A stretch of DNA of 64,000 nucleotides from Methanobacterium_C sp963845285 (GTDB lineage: Archaea; Methanobacteriota; Methanobacteria; Methanobacteriales; Methanobacteriaceae). The stretch lies in NCBI GenBank assembly GCA_963845285.1, contig CAWJRO010000010.1, positions 1 to 64,000 on the forward strand, in the 5' to 3' direction. The position numbers and the translations under genes are program-made. Below, in pieces: positions 18,884 to 28,410 of this stretch; positions within the stretch are counted from its first letter, which is position 1, and the number at the start of each line of letters is the position of its first letter. The notes below the pieces were generated by a model. The model was not told where the DNA came from and did not search any database. It saw only the letters and a program-made list of their open reading frames with translations.

Positions 18884-19163
18884 GAGAATCTGAATTCAAA
18901 ATGAATTGTGGTGCTTTTTAAGGTTTGTCACTGCAATCTAAAAAATAACAAATCTAAATAATAGGGTAGTTTCGTTTAATGAACTAAATTTACAAGATTT
19001 TTTGAGAATAAATTCTTGTAAAGATCTTAAATTAATCTAAAAAGGATAAAAAAAGAAGAAAAGTTTGTTTTTTATTTTTTTGTATGAGTTAATTAGCTTT
19101 CGCATTGGTTAATTAACCCACTGAGCATTGCATGATCTGGTATTAGTTCTGTTAGTACTTGTG

Positions 19164-20363
19164 TTAACTCCACAAACTTTTTATCTGATTAAAAATCTGA
19201 TTTAGCTGTGTTGTTGAAGCGTGTTTTATGAACACGGGTCGTGGGTCCTGTCCTGTTACCTGTGTTGGGAATTCGAAGAACAGGGAATAGCCTGGTTCGT
19301 ACGATGCTGAGTGGAATAAGATGGCCCTGTGATTTGGATTGGCTTTAAGCCAGTTCTCAACGGGTGTCTTGTCTTTGTTGGTTTCTACCCTTACCCCTAT
19401 TACATTTGCTCCTATCTTTTGGGCTTCTGCGACTATTTTATCTGTTTCTCCTGTATTGGCATTTACCACATCTAAATCAAGTGTTACATTGTAAGCTTTT
19501 TGCATGTCTTTGAAATATCTGTTAGGTGTGTCACAGTACTGATCTGGATAGGTTTTATTGGTTGTTTGAACAACTATGGGCTCGCTTTTGTCAATTGCTA
19601 CAGGTTGAGCTCCTATAACGGCTCCAGTTCCATTAGTGATAGCCCTTACTGGTTCTCCACCGAGTATAACTCCTGTTCCATTGTAAGGCATTACAGCGGC
19701 TGTGAATCTATCACATGGGGCATAACAGTTTATACCATGCTGAGCCATATATACTTCAGCTTTAGCTTTACCTGGTATATCTCCACATCCAACAGCCAAA
19801 TAAGCATTATTTTGGATAGCTCCAGGGACTAAAACATTCATTCCATGGGTGTTAACTTCTATTTTAGTGTTAGAGTCATTACCATCAATTGAGAACAATG
19901 GGCCTGCCTTACTGGGGTCTATACCAAATATATAGTTACCCTTTTCATCTGGACCATACCAGCTTCCATTAATCTTCTTAATTGTCACTCCTGTAATGGG
20001 TATGACCTGTACATTTGCATATTTCATAAGTTCAGCTACTCTGGCACCTTCCATATAAGGCACTAACTGTTTTGAAGAGTTAGGACTTTGTCCTGGCGGT
20101 GTGTTATCGTTTATGTGGGAAGATTTATCTTTTATAACACGGTCAACTTGTGTTACTACTTTTGCATTCTGTGGAACTTTAATGTATGATGCTCCAATAA
20201 CAATAGTCGATGCATTTTGGGGGCTTGTTTCAAGTCCATTGAAATAGTGGTTTTGTTGACTTTGGTTTTGTTGGTTTAGATTGGAATAAATAGCAGAAAT
20301 ACCGATGAGTACTCCTGTAATACATAAAATGCAAATTATAATTGGTAATATAAACTTGTTCAT
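19164..20363 (-). CDS. Secreted or membrane-anchored protein of unknown function
   Basis: A 399-residue protein with an N-terminal hydrophobic helix (FILPIIICILCITGVLIGIS, about 4-23) followed by a polar Gln/Asn-rich linker, so it is exported or anchored. The main body (about 50-395) is a mixed alpha/beta domain with cysteines at GCGDIPG, INCYAPCD and DQYCDTP and a conserved-looking YMEGARVAELM segment. I recognise no family. There is no Shine-Dalgarno sequence before the ATG, so the mRNA may be leaderless. The PIG-L deacetylase gene lies upstream on the same strand, ~400 bases away with two repeat elements between them; a shared cell-surface role is only a guess. Confidence 0.7.
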   Translation of the reverse strand: MNKFILPIIICILCITGVLIGISAIYSNLNQQNQSQQNHYFNGLETSPQNASTIVIGASYIKVPQNAKVVTQVDRVIKDKSSHINDNTPPGQSPNSSKQLVPYMEGARVAELMKYANVQVIPITGVTIKKINGSWYGPDEKGNYIFGIDPSKAGPLFSIDGNDSNTKIEVNTHGMNVLVPGAIQNNAYLAVGCGDIPGKAKAEVYMAQHGINCYAPCDRFTAAVMPYNGTGVILGGEPVRAITNGTGAVIGAQPVAIDKSEPIVVQTTNKTYPDQYCDTPNRYFKDMQKAYNVTLDLDVVNANTGETDKIVAEAQKIGANVIGVRVETNKDKTPVENWLKANPNHRAILFHSASYEPGYSLFFEFPTQVTGQDPRPVFIKHASTTQLNQIFNQIKSLWS

Positions 20364-20409
20364 GAAATTAATTTTATTTTATCAGATATATATTTTACAG
20401 TTTTGGGAC

Positions 20410-20538
20410 TGTCAAGTTGTTGGGGGTTGCAAATAATATCCCAATATTTTTAAAGTTCATGTGTCTTCATTGAATGAAAGAAAGGTAATTTGCCATTTGA
20501 AATACTGGTGAACAAGCCCAACACCCACTAACTTGACA
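20410..20538. repeat. Element with 20-base imperfect inverted ends
   Basis: TGTCAAGTTGTTGGGGGTTG (20410-20429) is matched in inverted form by CAACACCCACTAACTTGACA (20519-20538), 17 of 20 positions agreeing. The 129-base unit carries no gene. It resembles a small non-autonomous transposon, but no second copy and no clear target duplication were seen in this window. Confidence 0.5.
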
Positions 20539-20596
20539 ATCTCACAGTTTCAGTGAATTAATAATTTGTTTGTTGTCATGAAATTTATTTGATCTC

Positions 20597-20702
20597 TAAA
20601 ATGTCTCATAGTTCAGAATTTGCAAAAAATAAGGGCAAATAAAGCTTTAAATTCAAAAATAAGCCAAATTATGTATGTCAAAAGTAATCATGAGGCAGCC
20701 TC
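20597..20702 (+). mobile_element. MITE-like element, copy 2 (left end degraded)
   Basis: Same family as the element at 18777-18883, same orientation. The interior and right end (GAGGCAGCCTC) are well kept, but the first bases read TAAAATGTCTC instead of GAGGCTGTCCC, and no flanking duplication is visible, so this is an older copy. It lies between the unknown secreted protein and the PIG-L gene. Confidence 0.8.
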
Positions 20703-20759
20703 ACATCTTTAAAAAAATGGATTTTTTGAAAAAAACTCTTTTAAATTATCAAATTTGCC

Positions 20760-22130
20760 TTAAATTATATTTACTGTACGCCATGCTGTTGTATCAACAA
20801 TTCCTTGTTCGTTTAATACATCAACGTTTATCATGAACTGACTGCTGTTAATCCGGTTTGATGGTATTCCTACTATAATCCCGTTGTGTTTAATTATCGT
20901 TTTTACTGGTAAGTTCGATTTAACATTGTTCTGGGATATTATTTGACAGTGTGTTTTCCCGTTACAATTTTGGATGTTAATTCTATCGGCACCGTCGCTT
21001 CCAAAGGTTTTTAAATGGAACTCGTAAGGAGTATTATTTGCAATGTCATCTTTTGTTTTTAAGGATATCCAATCAGTATTTCCATCTATTTCAAATCCTA
21101 TTGCAGTTAAATCCAGAGAGTCTGTGTTATTAAGATTTAAATCATTCAAATTTGTTATCTCATTAACTATGAGGTCATTTTCAGGGTCGTTAAAGATGGT
21201 TTGTGGAAATATGGATCCATTGACAAAGTTAGCTGATTTATTTTGTGGAGAAACATTTATATCCGGATAAACTGAGAACAACTCATTTCTTTTCACAAAT
21301 GATATCAAATAAGATGAATCCGGTGTAATCTGAGATTTATAAGATTTTATTGCTGCAAATTTAACTGCCTCATCATGTCCATTTAATGGAAATGTTATCC
21401 ATGATGCCTGGTTTGAAAGTTCTGGTGGGGGCATTAAATAAGAATCAGGATTGTATGATCTGGGGTAAGGCCACTGTGAATAACTGTGGGCTAAATAACC
21501 GTACTTAATGCACTTATAATTCATTTGAGTGGTTGCATAGTTTATAAATGCACTTGTTGCCCAGTGGTCAGTATTTTTATCATTAGGATCAGGATAGATC
21601 ATTATTGTTGGTTTGAAATTTCCAATCACCTGTTCTAATTCATTGGCTAAGTTTGCACCACAGTAAGGTGCGTTTAAACTGTATGAAAATGAATTTCTGG
21701 AGTGGGATGTACCATCGGATTCATTGTATAAGTTACTGTAGTCCCAGTTTTGATTTAATAGTGATGTTAAACCTTCAGGATAATCTAAAAATATAATGTT
21801 ACTGGGTTTAAGTCCTAATTTTCTCATTGCAGTTAAGGTTTCTGAATGTCTCTGGTTTCCTATACTTTTAGAATCTCCACCATTAGTTACCACAATCAAT
21901 TCTAGGGGGATATTGTGTTTAATACAGTACCTTATAATTCCAGTGCTGCTAATGGCTTCATCATCAGGATGGGGAGCCACCACAAGGACCTTATCTGATT
22001 GTCCTATGGAAGGACCTTCAGGATAATTAGCGTCGCTACAGTAACCACTGTAAGAATATAATGTTAATCCTGAAACTAGCATCACAAACAAAAAAATCAG
22101 TATTATCCTTTTGGTAATCAATTGTATCAA
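20760..22130 (-). CDS. PIG-L family deacetylase, exported
   Basis: A 456-residue protein. An N-terminal membrane segment or signal (IILIFLFVMLVSGLTLYSYS) is followed by a PIG-L/LmbE zinc deacetylase domain (about 45-250): HPDDE at 54-58 provides the zinc His/Asp pair, and PDPNDKNTDHWATSAF (about 180-196) carries the third ligand His. The C-terminal ~190 residues form a separate beta-rich domain without a family I can name. PIG-L enzymes deacetylate N-acetylglucosamine-containing glycolipids or glycans; an extracytoplasmic one could trim surface glycans or pseudomurein-related sugars (inference). The start is taken at TTG 22130; no Shine-Dalgarno sequence is present, so the start is uncertain. 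Confidence 0.85.
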   Translation of the reverse strand: MIQLITKRIILIFLFVMLVSGLTLYSYSGYCSDANYPEGPSIGQSDKVLVVAPHPDDEAISSTGIIRYCIKHNIPLELIVVTNGGDSKSIGNQRHSETLTAMRKLGLKPSNIIFLDYPEGLTSLLNQNWDYSNLYNESDGTSHSRNSFSYSLNAPYCGANLANELEQVIGNFKPTIMIYPDPNDKNTDHWATSAFINYATTQMNYKCIKYGYLAHSYSQWPYPRSYNPDSYLMPPPELSNQASWITFPLNGHDEAVKFAAIKSYKSQITPDSSYLISFVKRNELFSVYPDINVSPQNKSANFVNGSIFPQTIFNDPENDLIVNEITNLNDLNLNNTDSLDLTAIGFEIDGNTDWISLKTKDDIANNTPYEFHLKTFGSDGADRINIQNCNGKTHCQIISQNNVKSNLPVKTIIKHNGIIVGIPSNRINSSQFMINVDVLNEQGIVDTTAWRTVNII

Positions 22131-22168
22131 CTTTTTTTCAATGTTTTTTTTGTTTAATTTTTTTCAGG

Positions 22169-22249
22169 ATGTTTAAAATTTTTTATAAAATGTTTAAACT
22201 CTTTATAAGATGTTTAAATTATTCGGGGAATGTTTAAATTCTTTACAGT
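22169..22249 (+). repeat. Four imperfect ~20-base tandem repeats upstream of the PIG-L gene
   Basis: ATGTTTAAA begins at 22169, 22190, 22210 and 22230, each followed by a variable AT-rich half (TTTTTTATAAA, CTCTTTATAAG and so on). The 20-21-base spacing is two helical turns. It lies 40-120 bases before the PIG-L start and may be a regulator-binding array or simple slippage. Confidence 0.55.
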
Positions 22250-23184
22250 TAAATGGAACTCCATTTTTTAAACAACTGCAAATTTTATGAGTGTTAGTGT
22301 GTTAAATTTAGTTTCTTCAATAGTTAAGTGATTTATATTGTTTTGAATTAAATTTTAGACCTTTAAAAAAGAATAGAGATGTCTTTATCTGATCAAATGA
22401 TTTCCATTGATTTGTAGGAAAATGGCATGTTTAAATGGTTGATCAGTTAACAGTTATGAAGATCTAAATTTTGAACCCAAATTCAAAAGTATTTTTTTAT
22501 GAATCTATTTTATTATTCCGTATACTATTGAAAGCTACTGCTCAAATATTTAAAGTTGCAGTTATTATTTCCATTAATGTTACGATAATCCTGAAATTCT
22601 TTCCTCATAAATTTTATTTGTTCCCTATTCATTCATTGACTTCAAAATAATTATTTAATTCATAAATAAAGAATTATTTTAATCTTTGAACTATTACTTC
22701 TATATTATTTATATTACAGATTTGTGGTTAAATATTTATTCCAAAGTTACACCCCAATTTGAACCCATTCAAGAAAAATTCACCAAATTGTAATGCATTT
22801 GAATCAAATCTTAATAATTATGGTTAAATACCCACGTCCAGAGAATTTTGGAAAAATATCCATATTTAAGGTGTTTAATATATATGGAACCATCTATTTT
22901 GTTTATTTTCAAAAGATTTAGTTTTTGGATAAAAAAATCACTTCTTTGCTGATTTTATTATTTTTTTGAACATGTTTGATTTCTATGGTTATGGCACTGT
23001 TTTGATAATATTCTGCACATACACTATTTGATCCAATTTTCCTTATTTTCATAAATTTAATCCAATTTTATTTGAAATTTAAAATAAGTACGTGATCACA
23101 ATTAATAAAATATATTTGTAATGTAAGACAAATAATAGAAATGGAATAGATGTTAAAATATAAAAGGGGAGTGAGGTACGATAT
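22250..23184. other. Long gene-free AT-rich stretch
   Basis: Some 930 bases with no credible open frame on either strand, no tRNA-like or GC-rich island, and no copy of the repeats found elsewhere. The end nearest 23185 must hold the promoter of the DUF4326 gene. Confidence 0.5.
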
Positions 23185-23511
23185 ATGACAATAAAAGTAA
23201 GGAATTTAAATACATGGAAATGTGAAGAAGGTGAATTTGTTGAGTATGTGGGTAAAGGATCCGTACTTGAAAATCCATTTACCAAAGGCTGTAAAAGGAA
23301 GTTAAATGACGAATTTAAAGAATATTTAAAAAGTCTTCCCTTGGATAGTCCGCAGTGGCAAAGGATTGATGACTTGAAAAAACTGCATGAAGAAGGAAAA
23401 AATTTAAATTTACTTTGTTCTTGTTATCCTGATCCATGTCATTCAAATGTTATCAGTGATGCTATAGTTGGGCGGATAAAGCCTAAAAATGGTATGACTA
23501 CTGGAAAGTAG
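23185..23511 (+). CDS. DUF4326-type protein
   Basis: A 108-residue protein. VRNLNTWKCEEGEFVEYVGK, then a GS-x-L-x-NPF segment, and a C-terminal LLCSCYPDPCHSNVISDAI match the layout of DUF4326 proteins, small domains seen mostly in phages and mobile elements and linked by some to nucleotide or glycosyl-type chemistry; the C-x-C-x-P-x-P-CH-x-x-V motif is the most conserved part. ATG is preceded by GGTACGAT. The gene stands alone in gene-poor DNA, which fits recent acquisition. Function unknown. Confidence 0.7.
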   Translation: MTIKVRNLNTWKCEEGEFVEYVGKGSVLENPFTKGCKRKLNDEFKEYLKSLPLDSPQWQRIDDLKKLHEEGKNLNLLCSCYPDPCHSNVISDAIVGRIKPKNGMTTGK

Positions 23512-23909
23512 AAACTATTCATATTTATTAATTTCTTTTACTAAAAAATAAGCAGAAATTGAGTTAATAATTAAAGAGTTAAAAGTAGACTTAATTGATG
23601 TTAACCTGCTAAATATTTGTTTTTTTAGATTATGATGTATGGCAATTGGATCATTTACCTTGTCCAATAATAAAAATTAAATCAAAACTCCTGATAAAAA
23701 GGAAAATAATTTTTTTTTGTTTCATCTGAAAATATTTTTTATGAACTTGAATTTTATTATAAAACTCATTAAATCTTTTAATATGCTTAATTAACTCTAA
23801 AATTTATTAATATATAAAAAAACAGGAATATTTCCTGAAATAAATCATATAATCATTAATTATAAAAATTTATTAAATAGAACTTATAAATAATAATTTG
23901 GTGTTTATG
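23512..23909. other. AT-rich intergenic stretch
   Basis: About 400 bases of very AT-rich sequence before the rubrerythrin gene. It must include that gene's promoter. No other feature recognised. Confidence 0.4.
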
Positions 23910-24494
23910 ATGAAAAAAACGTTGGAGAATTTAACCAAGGCATTCATTGGTGAAAGCCAGGCTCGGAATAGGTACACATTTTATTCCAAAATAGCTAAGA
24001 AAGAAGATTATGAACAATTAGTTGAAATATTTCTTTTAACAGCTGAAAATGAACGTGAACACGCTAAATGGCTTTTTAAATTAATACAAGAGCTTAAAGA
24101 AGAGTCAAATGAGGATTTGGATGCTATAACTGTGGAAGCAGAAGCACCTCTAATAATGGGGGACACAGTTGAAAACCTCAAAGCAGCAATAGCTGGTGAA
24201 CACTACGAAAACAGCCAGATGTATCCAGAATTTGCAGATACTGCTGATGAAGAAGGTTATGATATTATAGCTACCCGACTTCGTGCAATTGGCCATGCCG
24301 AGGAACATCATGAAGAACGTTACACAAAAATTTTAGGGGAAATTGAGGCAGGTAATGTGCTTAAAAAAGATCATGAAGTTAAATGGGTCTGCCGTAAATG
24401 TGGATATGTTCATACAGGAAAAGAACCATTACCAAAATGTCCTTCATGCGACCATCCAAGCAAGTACTTTGAAATTCTGTGCGAAACATACTGA
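23910..24494 (+). CDS. rbr: Rubrerythrin
   Basis: A diiron peroxidase of ~195 residues. The N-terminal four-helix bundle has the two E-x-x-H-type iron sites (ENEREHAKW near 50, GEHYENSQMYPEFA near 95, GHAEEHHEERY near 130). The C-terminal rubredoxin-like domain carries CRKCGY and CPSCDHP. It reduces hydrogen peroxide in the cytoplasm of anaerobes. I choose the ATG at 23910 (GGTG six bases before); an ATG at 23907 is equally close, and a TTG at 23898 precedes the ribosome site. The superoxide reductase gene follows ~170 bases later: superoxide is reduced to peroxide, then peroxide to water. Confidence 0.93.
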   Translation: MKKTLENLTKAFIGESQARNRYTFYSKIAKKEDYEQLVEIFLLTAENEREHAKWLFKLIQELKEESNEDLDAITVEAEAPLIMGDTVENLKAAIAGEHYENSQMYPEFADTADEEGYDIIATRLRAIGHAEEHHEERYTKILGEIEAGNVLKKDHEVKWVCRKCGYVHTGKEPLPKCPSCDHPSKYFEILCETY

Positions 24495-24667
24495 TACTGA
24501 ATAAATAAAAAAAATATATGATTTAATTTTTTAATTTATTTTCTTGAAAATCATTTTAAATGTTAACTTCAAAAAAAATATTTTAGTTAACGATTAAAAA
24601 TAAAAAAAATTAACCAGAGAATTAATCAAATTTGATTAAATGTTAGGTTAAAAATTAGGGGGATACT

Positions 24668-25054
24668 ATGATTGAAAGAGGACAAATATACAGGTGCAAT
24701 GTTTGTGGAAATATAGTTGAAGTGGTTCATGTAGGGGGAGGAACTTTAAAGTGCTGTGAAAAAGAAATGGAACTTCTGGATGACACACCAAAAGAAGCAG
24801 GGGCTGAAAAACATATTCCAATAATAGAAAAAACCGATAAAGGTGTTAAAGTTAAAGTTGGTTCCTTACAACACCCAATGGAAGAAAAACATTTCATAGA
24901 ATGGATTTCAATAACAACAGATGGTCAAGTATACAGAAAATTCCTAAAGCCTGGTGATGCTCCTGAAGCTGAGTTTGAAATTGGATTTACTGGTGATATC
25001 AAAGCCAGGGAGTACTGTACTGTTCATGGATTATGGAAATCCCAAGATATTTAA
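24668..25054 (+). CDS. dfx: Desulfoferrodoxin (2Fe superoxide reductase)
   Basis: A 128-residue protein. The N-terminal desulforedoxin module binds one iron through C10, C13, C29 and C30. The catalytic domain has EKH (47-49), H69, H75, C117 and H120, the four-His one-Cys site of superoxide reductases, with Glu47 and Lys48 as the usual active-site pair. All ligands are present, so it should be active. It reduces superoxide to peroxide without making oxygen. The ATG follows AGGGGGATACT. It lies just after rubrerythrin in the same direction and is probably part of the same oxygen-stress response, from its own promoter. Confidence 0.95.
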   Translation: MIERGQIYRCNVCGNIVEVVHVGGGTLKCCEKEMELLDDTPKEAGAEKHIPIIEKTDKGVKVKVGSLQHPMEEKHFIEWISITTDGQVYRKFLKPGDAPEAEFEIGFTGDIKAREYCTVHGLWKSQDI

Positions 25055-25344
25055 ATGAACTAAATTCATAGTATTATTATACTTCTTTTAAATTTTTTAT
25101 TTTAATTAGAATTTCAATAGTTTTTTCCTATTTTTAGGAAATTCCCAAAAAAGTTATCAACAATGTAAATTCTTTTAAACTTAAACAACATATAAAGAAA
25201 TCAGAGATTAATTATAATTTAAAGATAAGACTAATTTAAGTATGTCTAATAATTCAAGATAAAAATTAAGGATGAAACCCTGATATAAAGTGATGTACTC
25301 AAAAGGATTAACATTTAACTTAACTGATTAAAAAGTGGATTGAT

Positions 25345-25836
25345 ATGAAGAATAAAATTTTAATTCTGTCTATCGTGGTTCTCGTTGTATTTTTAAGCGG
25401 ATGTATAAGTTCAGGTGCATCACAAATTGATGGACTCGCACCTTCCATAAATAGCCACCTTAAAAATGGTGATAGTAGCTATAACCAGGCAGCGTCTGAT
25501 ACAAATAAATTTCAGTATAGTAAATCACTTACAGAATGTGACAATGCATTATCTGAGTTTAATCTAGCTAATTCATCTGCAAATGAAGGTTTAAATGATG
25601 CAAAAGATTCCAACGACAATATATACATAAACTACATGCAATCTGTTGTTTCAGAATTAGGTGCGAAGATAAATGCAACAACAGAACTTAAACTTGCAAT
25701 TAATTATCTACAAAAAAACGACACTGTAAATGCAAATAACCATCTCAGTCTTGCAAATGAATACATGGATAAATCAGTAGAATTTAAAACAAACAGAGAC
25801 AATATGGTGCTGCAAAATCCTTCTAAATTCAAGTGA
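25345..25836 (+). CDS. Small lipoprotein, helical
   Basis: A 163-residue lipoprotein. The signal VVLVVFLSGC has the lipobox LSGC, so Cys20 would be the lipid-bound first residue of the mature form. The rest (about 25-160) is polar and helical, with repeated (N/S)xAN and LxxA heptad-like patterns suggesting a helical bundle on the outer side of the membrane. No catalytic motif. It ends 20 bases before the DHH-nuclease start but is probably not functionally linked to it. Family not identified. Confidence 0.75.
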   Translation: MKNKILILSIVVLVVFLSGCISSGASQIDGLAPSINSHLKNGDSSYNQAASDTNKFQYSKSLTECDNALSEFNLANSSANEGLNDAKDSNDNIYINYMQSVVSELGAKINATTELKLAINYLQKNDTVNANNHLSLANEYMDKSVEFKTNRDNMVLQNPSKFK

Positions 25837-25856
25837 TCGTATTTATGAGGTTTAAA

Positions 25857-28043
25857 ATGATAAAAAAATGTTTAGAATGTAAAGGTAAAGGATATAAAGT
25901 AATAGATTCCAAGGTATGTGAATCCTGTAATGGAACAGGTGTTAAAAGTGAAGTTGACCTTAAACAACACTTCAAAGGCGTAGCAAGCAAGGCAGTGAAA
26001 CATTTCCAGCTTGATGAGGAAGAAGAAGTTCCCTGCGATGTATGTGGGGGTAAAGGCGAAATAGAAGTCCATGAAACATGCCCAGTCTGCAAAGGCAAAG
26101 GAGAAAAGAACCTATGCAGAAAATGCGGTAAAGAAATAGAGTCTGGTGACTTCTGTGAAGCTTGTGAAGTTAAAGAAATAGTTTACACCCTTCACCCATC
26201 CTGCGACATAGACGACCTTGAGGTTGGCTCAAACTACAAAGGTAAAATTACACGAGTTGAAAATTACGGAGTCTTTGTAAGCCTCAGCAAAAAGGCATAT
26301 GGTCTTCTCAGAATGAGATCACCTGGCTACAGAGTTGGTGATGAACTTTTTGTTAAAATAATTGAGATTAAAAGGGGTAAAGGCGAAGTAGACCTTACAC
26401 AGGCCAATATTAATGGTGAATATGAGCTTGTAAAACTTAGAAAAAATGTACCAAGGGTTAAAATAGGAGATATAACCACAAAATCCATGGGAAAAACAGT
26501 AAAGCTTGTTGGTGAAATTGTTCAGATACAGCAGACTTCAGGACCCACTATATTCACGGCATCCGATGAAACATCAACAACATGGGCAGCAGCCTTTGAT
26601 GAGCCAGGTGTAAGGGTTTATCCCAGCATAAATACTGGAGACATTGTGGAGATCATTGGAGAAGTTTCCCTTCACGGTGGAAAGATACAGATAGAATCTG
26701 AATCGGTAGAAGCAGTTCACGGAGACGAAGCTTTAGAGGCAAGAAGGCTTATAAATGAAGCAATAGATGCAAAAGCTGAGCCAGAGGATACAGAATTTTT
26801 GATTGAAAGTGAAACTCTCGAAAAGCTCAAACCAAAAATGATGCATGCTGCAAAAGCCATAAGAAGAGCAATTCTTGACGGCAGGTCAGTTCTGGTAAGG
26901 CACCATGCTGATGCAGATGGAATATGTGCAGGGGTTGCAATTGAAAAAGCTGTTGTTCCATTGCTAAAAGAAATCAACAACGACAGCGATGCAGAATGGC
27001 ATTTCTTTAAAAGAGCACCAAGTAAAGCACCTTTTTATGAGATAGAAGATGTTGTAAAGGACCTGTCATTTTCCCTTGAAGATACAGAAAGACACGGCCA
27101 GAAACTTCCACTTTTAGTTTTACTGGATAATGGGTCCACTGAGGAAGATATTCTTGCTATTATGCAGGTTAAAATTTATGATATTGAAGTTGTGGTTATA
27201 GATCACCACTTCCCAGGTGAAGTGAACGATGGAAAGGTTGCTGTAGATGAATACGTTGACACACACGTTAACCCTTATCTTGTTGGTGGCGATTCGCAGA
27301 TAACAGCAGGTGCACTTGCAGTTGAGGTTGCAAAGATGATAAACCCTGAAGTTGAGGATAAATTGATGCATCTTCCAGGTATTGCTGCAGTCGGAGACCA
27401 TGCAAGGTCTACAGAAGCAAAAGATTACATAAAACTTGCAGAAAGTAAAGGGTATAATGCAGAAGCCCTTGATAAAGTTGCAACATGCATAGACTTTGAA
27501 GCATTTTTCCTGAGGTTCATGAACGGTAGAGGACTTATAGACACTATTCTAGGCCTTGGAAACAAGGAAAAACACGAAAAACTTGTGGATGCCCTTTACA
27601 ATGAATCTCAAAAGAGGGTTGCAACCCAGATGAAAGCAGCTCTTCCAAACCTCAAAACCAAAGAACTTCCAAATGGACTGGTTTTCAGCATTCTGGATGT
27701 TGAGAAATTTGCCCATAAATTCACATACCCTGCCCCAGGTAAAACATGCGGATTTGTGCATGATAACATAGTTCAAACTTACGGTGAGGAAAGACCTATA
27801 ATCACACTGGCATTTGGGCCTGACTTTTCAGTTATAAGGGCAACTGATGCTGTAAACGAGATGTACGGTTTCAACCTAAACAACATCGTATCAAAACTTG
27901 CAGTTGAAATTCCAGAAGCTGGTATAGATGGTGGAGGACACGAATGTGCAGGTTCCCTGAAGTTTGTGGAAGGTTTGTCTGAACAGGTTTTAGGATCCTT
28001 TGCAGATGAAGTTGCAAATCTCACTAAACTGAATAATAAATAA
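25857..28043 (+). CDS. Archaeal DHH phosphoesterase with Zn-ribbon, S1 and OB domains (RecJ-like)
   Basis: A ~728-residue multidomain protein. Cysteine pairs at the N-terminus (CLECKGKGY, CESCNGTG, CDVCGGKG, CPVCKGKG) form DnaJ-type zinc modules, then a short zinc ribbon (CRKCGKEI). An S1 RNA/DNA-binding domain follows (VGSNYKGKITRVENYGVFVS), then an OB-fold (about 205-285). The DHH nuclease part has VRHHADADG and VVIDHHFPG, and DHHA1 ends with GGGHECAGS. This domain order is found in euryarchaeal RecJ-like exonucleases. I start at ATG 25857 because GAGG lies at proper distance inside an upstream in-frame ATG (25845). Unusual features: none. Confidence 0.9.
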   Translation: MIKKCLECKGKGYKVIDSKVCESCNGTGVKSEVDLKQHFKGVASKAVKHFQLDEEEEVPCDVCGGKGEIEVHETCPVCKGKGEKNLCRKCGKEIESGDFCEACEVKEIVYTLHPSCDIDDLEVGSNYKGKITRVENYGVFVSLSKKAYGLLRMRSPGYRVGDELFVKIIEIKRGKGEVDLTQANINGEYELVKLRKNVPRVKIGDITTKSMGKTVKLVGEIVQIQQTSGPTIFTASDETSTTWAAAFDEPGVRVYPSINTGDIVEIIGEVSLHGGKIQIESESVEAVHGDEALEARRLINEAIDAKAEPEDTEFLIESETLEKLKPKMMHAAKAIRRAILDGRSVLVRHHADADGICAGVAIEKAVVPLLKEINNDSDAEWHFFKRAPSKAPFYEIEDVVKDLSFSLEDTERHGQKLPLLVLLDNGSTEEDILAIMQVKIYDIEVVVIDHHFPGEVNDGKVAVDEYVDTHVNPYLVGGDSQITAGALAVEVAKMINPEVEDKLMHLPGIAAVGDHARSTEAKDYIKLAESKGYNAEALDKVATCIDFEAFFLRFMNGRGLIDTILGLGNKEKHEKLVDALYNESQKRVATQMKAALPNLKTKELPNGLVFSILDVEKFAHKFTYPAPGKTCGFVHDNIVQTYGEERPIITLAFGPDFSVIRATDAVNEMYGFNLNNIVSKLAVEIPEAGIDGGGHECAGSLKFVEGLSEQVLGSFADEVANLTKLNNK

Positions 28044-28410
28044 ATGGAAATTTGCAACAAGGTTTAGTAAAACCTGAATTGCAGTAGGTTGCTAAAAAAA
28101 TGGAATTGCATAAAATCAGTAAAATATCTGCTGATAAAGGGTGCAATACAATCCTGAATTTTCTTTACAGGACTGACATGACCTCTTTGAGGTTCATGTA
28201 ACTTTTCCTGAGTGATTTGTTAGAAATTTAATAATTGATCAAAATTCACATAAATTCTTTTTTTAAGTGTTTTTGGACTTTTTATTCCTCTTTTCACTAT
28301 TTAAACAACTTTAGTTAATGATTATTAGTTTTAATTTTATTTAATAATTATTTTTTTAAATAAGATAATTATTTATTATATTATTTTAAACGAGTTTATT
28401 AGGTGTAAAT
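28044..28410. other. Intergenic stretch with a bulged hairpin
   Basis: No gene. CATGACCTC and GAGGTTCATG (28177-28198) pair with one bulged base and could end the DHH transcript. The AT-rich part beyond must contain the promoter of the dGTPase gene. Confidence 0.4.
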
